Assembly (NCBI RefSeq): GCF_000614185.1
Contig: NZ_BAKM01000033.1
Span: 1 to 59,545, forward strand
Length of the DNA stretch: 59,545 bases
Reading direction: 5' to 3'
DNA from: Phocaeicola sartorii JCM 17136 = DSM 21941
Lineage (GTDB): Bacteria > Bacteroidota > Bacteroidia > Bacteroidales > Bacteroidaceae
The first letter of the stretch is position 1, and every line of letters starts with the position of its first letter. Of the stretch, positions 59,060 to 59,545 are shown piece after piece. A model generated the notes under the pieces. The model was not told the origin of the DNA, did not search any database, and saw only the letters and a list, made by a program, of their open reading frames with translations. A program made the position numbers and the translations under genes.

Positions 59060-59422
59060 TTATTCATGTGCCTTTTCCACATCCCGGATAAGCTGTTTCA
59101 ATTCATCCAGCGAAATCTCCTCCTCCTTCACCAGCGAAGAAACCGCTCCTAAATAAGAGTTATTGAAGTATTTACTGATAACCCCTTTCAATGTCTTCTT
59201 CTTAAAATCGTCACGGCTTACCACGGCATAATATTGATAGGTATTTCCAAATGCTTCATGACTAAGAAACCCCTTCTCCTCCAATCCTCTCACAATGGTG
59301 GACAGGGTATTGAAGTGCGGACGCGGCTCATCATAAAAATCAAGTAACTGTTTCACAAATAATGGGCCTTTTTCCCAAAAATAACCCATAATCTCTTCTT
59401 CCTTTGCTGTCAACGTTTTCAT
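59060..59422 (-). CDS. BlaI/MecI-type repressor
   Basis: A 121-residue regulator of the BlaI/MecI/CopY family. The N-terminal winged helix is clear (LTAKEEEIMGYFWEKGPLFV and TLSTIVRGLEEKGFLSHEAF), with a C-terminal dimerisation and cleavage region. In the family the partner M56 peptidase inactivates it when the sensor fires. It heads the leftward run BlaI, M56-TonB, TPR, TlpA. The start at 59422 follows an array of operator-like palindromes. The frame extends upstream to 59443 but lacks a better start. Confidence 0.92.
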   Translation of the reverse strand: MKTLTAKEEEIMGYFWEKGPLFVKQLLDFYDEPRPHFNTLSTIVRGLEEKGFLSHEAFGNTYQYYAVVSRDDFKKKTLKGVISKYFNNSYLGAVSSLVKEEEISLDELKQLIRDVEKAHE

Positions 59423-59447
59423 AATCTTTCTTTTGATTATCACAAAG

Positions 59448-59508
59448 AACTAAAACTTTTAGTTATTAAACTAATTTTCATAGTTAAAGTAAACTAAAAG
59501 CTTTAGTT
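59448..59508. promoter_or_regulatory. Array of three operator-like palindromes
   Basis: Three 17-base near-palindromes, AACTAAAACTTTTAGTT (59448-59464), AACTAATTTTCATAGTT (59469-59485) and AACTAAAAGCTTTAGTT (59492-59508). Their centres are spaced 21 and 23 bases apart, about two helical turns, upstream of the BlaI gene. They are strong candidates for BlaI operators. Confidence 0.7.
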
Positions 59509-59545
59509 ACCTGCTGTAAAACAGTATATCCTCACCACTGATGAG

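Overview
The window looks like a chromosomal segment of a human-gut Bacteroides/Phocaeicola-type bacterium (P. vulgatus or P. dorei relatives are my best guess, not proven). The signs are SusC/SusD pairs, a hybrid two-component regulator, an ECF sigma/FecR pair, NVEALA and BF3164-type proteins, a fused LpxC-FabZ, and promoters of the Bacteroides form TTTG-N19-TAnnTTTG. No tRNA, rRNA, CRISPR array, insertion sequence or phage gene was recognised.

Layout. 0-3.5 kb: a small NVEALA peptide gene, a membrane-anchored winged-helix regulator, tandem repeats abutting a truncated ATPase gene, and a BF3164-type propeller lipoprotein. 3.8-8.5 kb: a TerB/J-domain protein and a leftward operon LysE-type exporter, DUF4924, rfbD, prfC. 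8.6-17.6 kb: purL, an apparently orphan hybrid two-component regulator, and a split chromate-transporter pair. 17.6-29.4 kb: two GHL10-type glycosyl hydrolases, uvrA, an EEP-family lipoprotein, a GH20 hexosaminidase with a PA14 domain, and cstA with a small membrane partner. 29.7-39.1 kb: a housekeeping run purM-prfA-pyrF-HD protein-lpxD-lpxC/fabZ-lpxA-pRiA4b protein-miaA. 39.2-53.3 kb: a glycan-utilisation region with GH29, GH110, GH109, SusD, SusC, anti-sigma and ECF sigma. 53.5-59.5 kb: a leftward operon of BlaI repressor, an M56 peptidase fused to TonB-like domains, a TPR protein and a thioredoxin-fold protein, preceded by an operator array.

How it fits together. GH29 (alpha-fucosidase), GH109 (alpha-N-acetylgalactosaminidase) and GH110 (alpha-1,3-galactosidase) are the three activities expected for removing H, A and B blood-group caps from mucin glycans. 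The SusC carries an N-terminal STN signalling domain next to a FecR anti-sigma and an ECF sigma, so outer-membrane substrate capture probably drives transcription of the locus. The BlaI operon looks like an envelope-sensing system with an unusual fused sensor.

A strong caveat: 24 apparent single-base frameshifts break 16 genes, including indispensable ones (prfA, lpxA). All 24 can be explained by a homopolymer run being one base too short (22) or too long (2), so they are almost certainly sequencing or assembly errors. I annotate these genes across the breaks as single CDSs and give corrected lengths.
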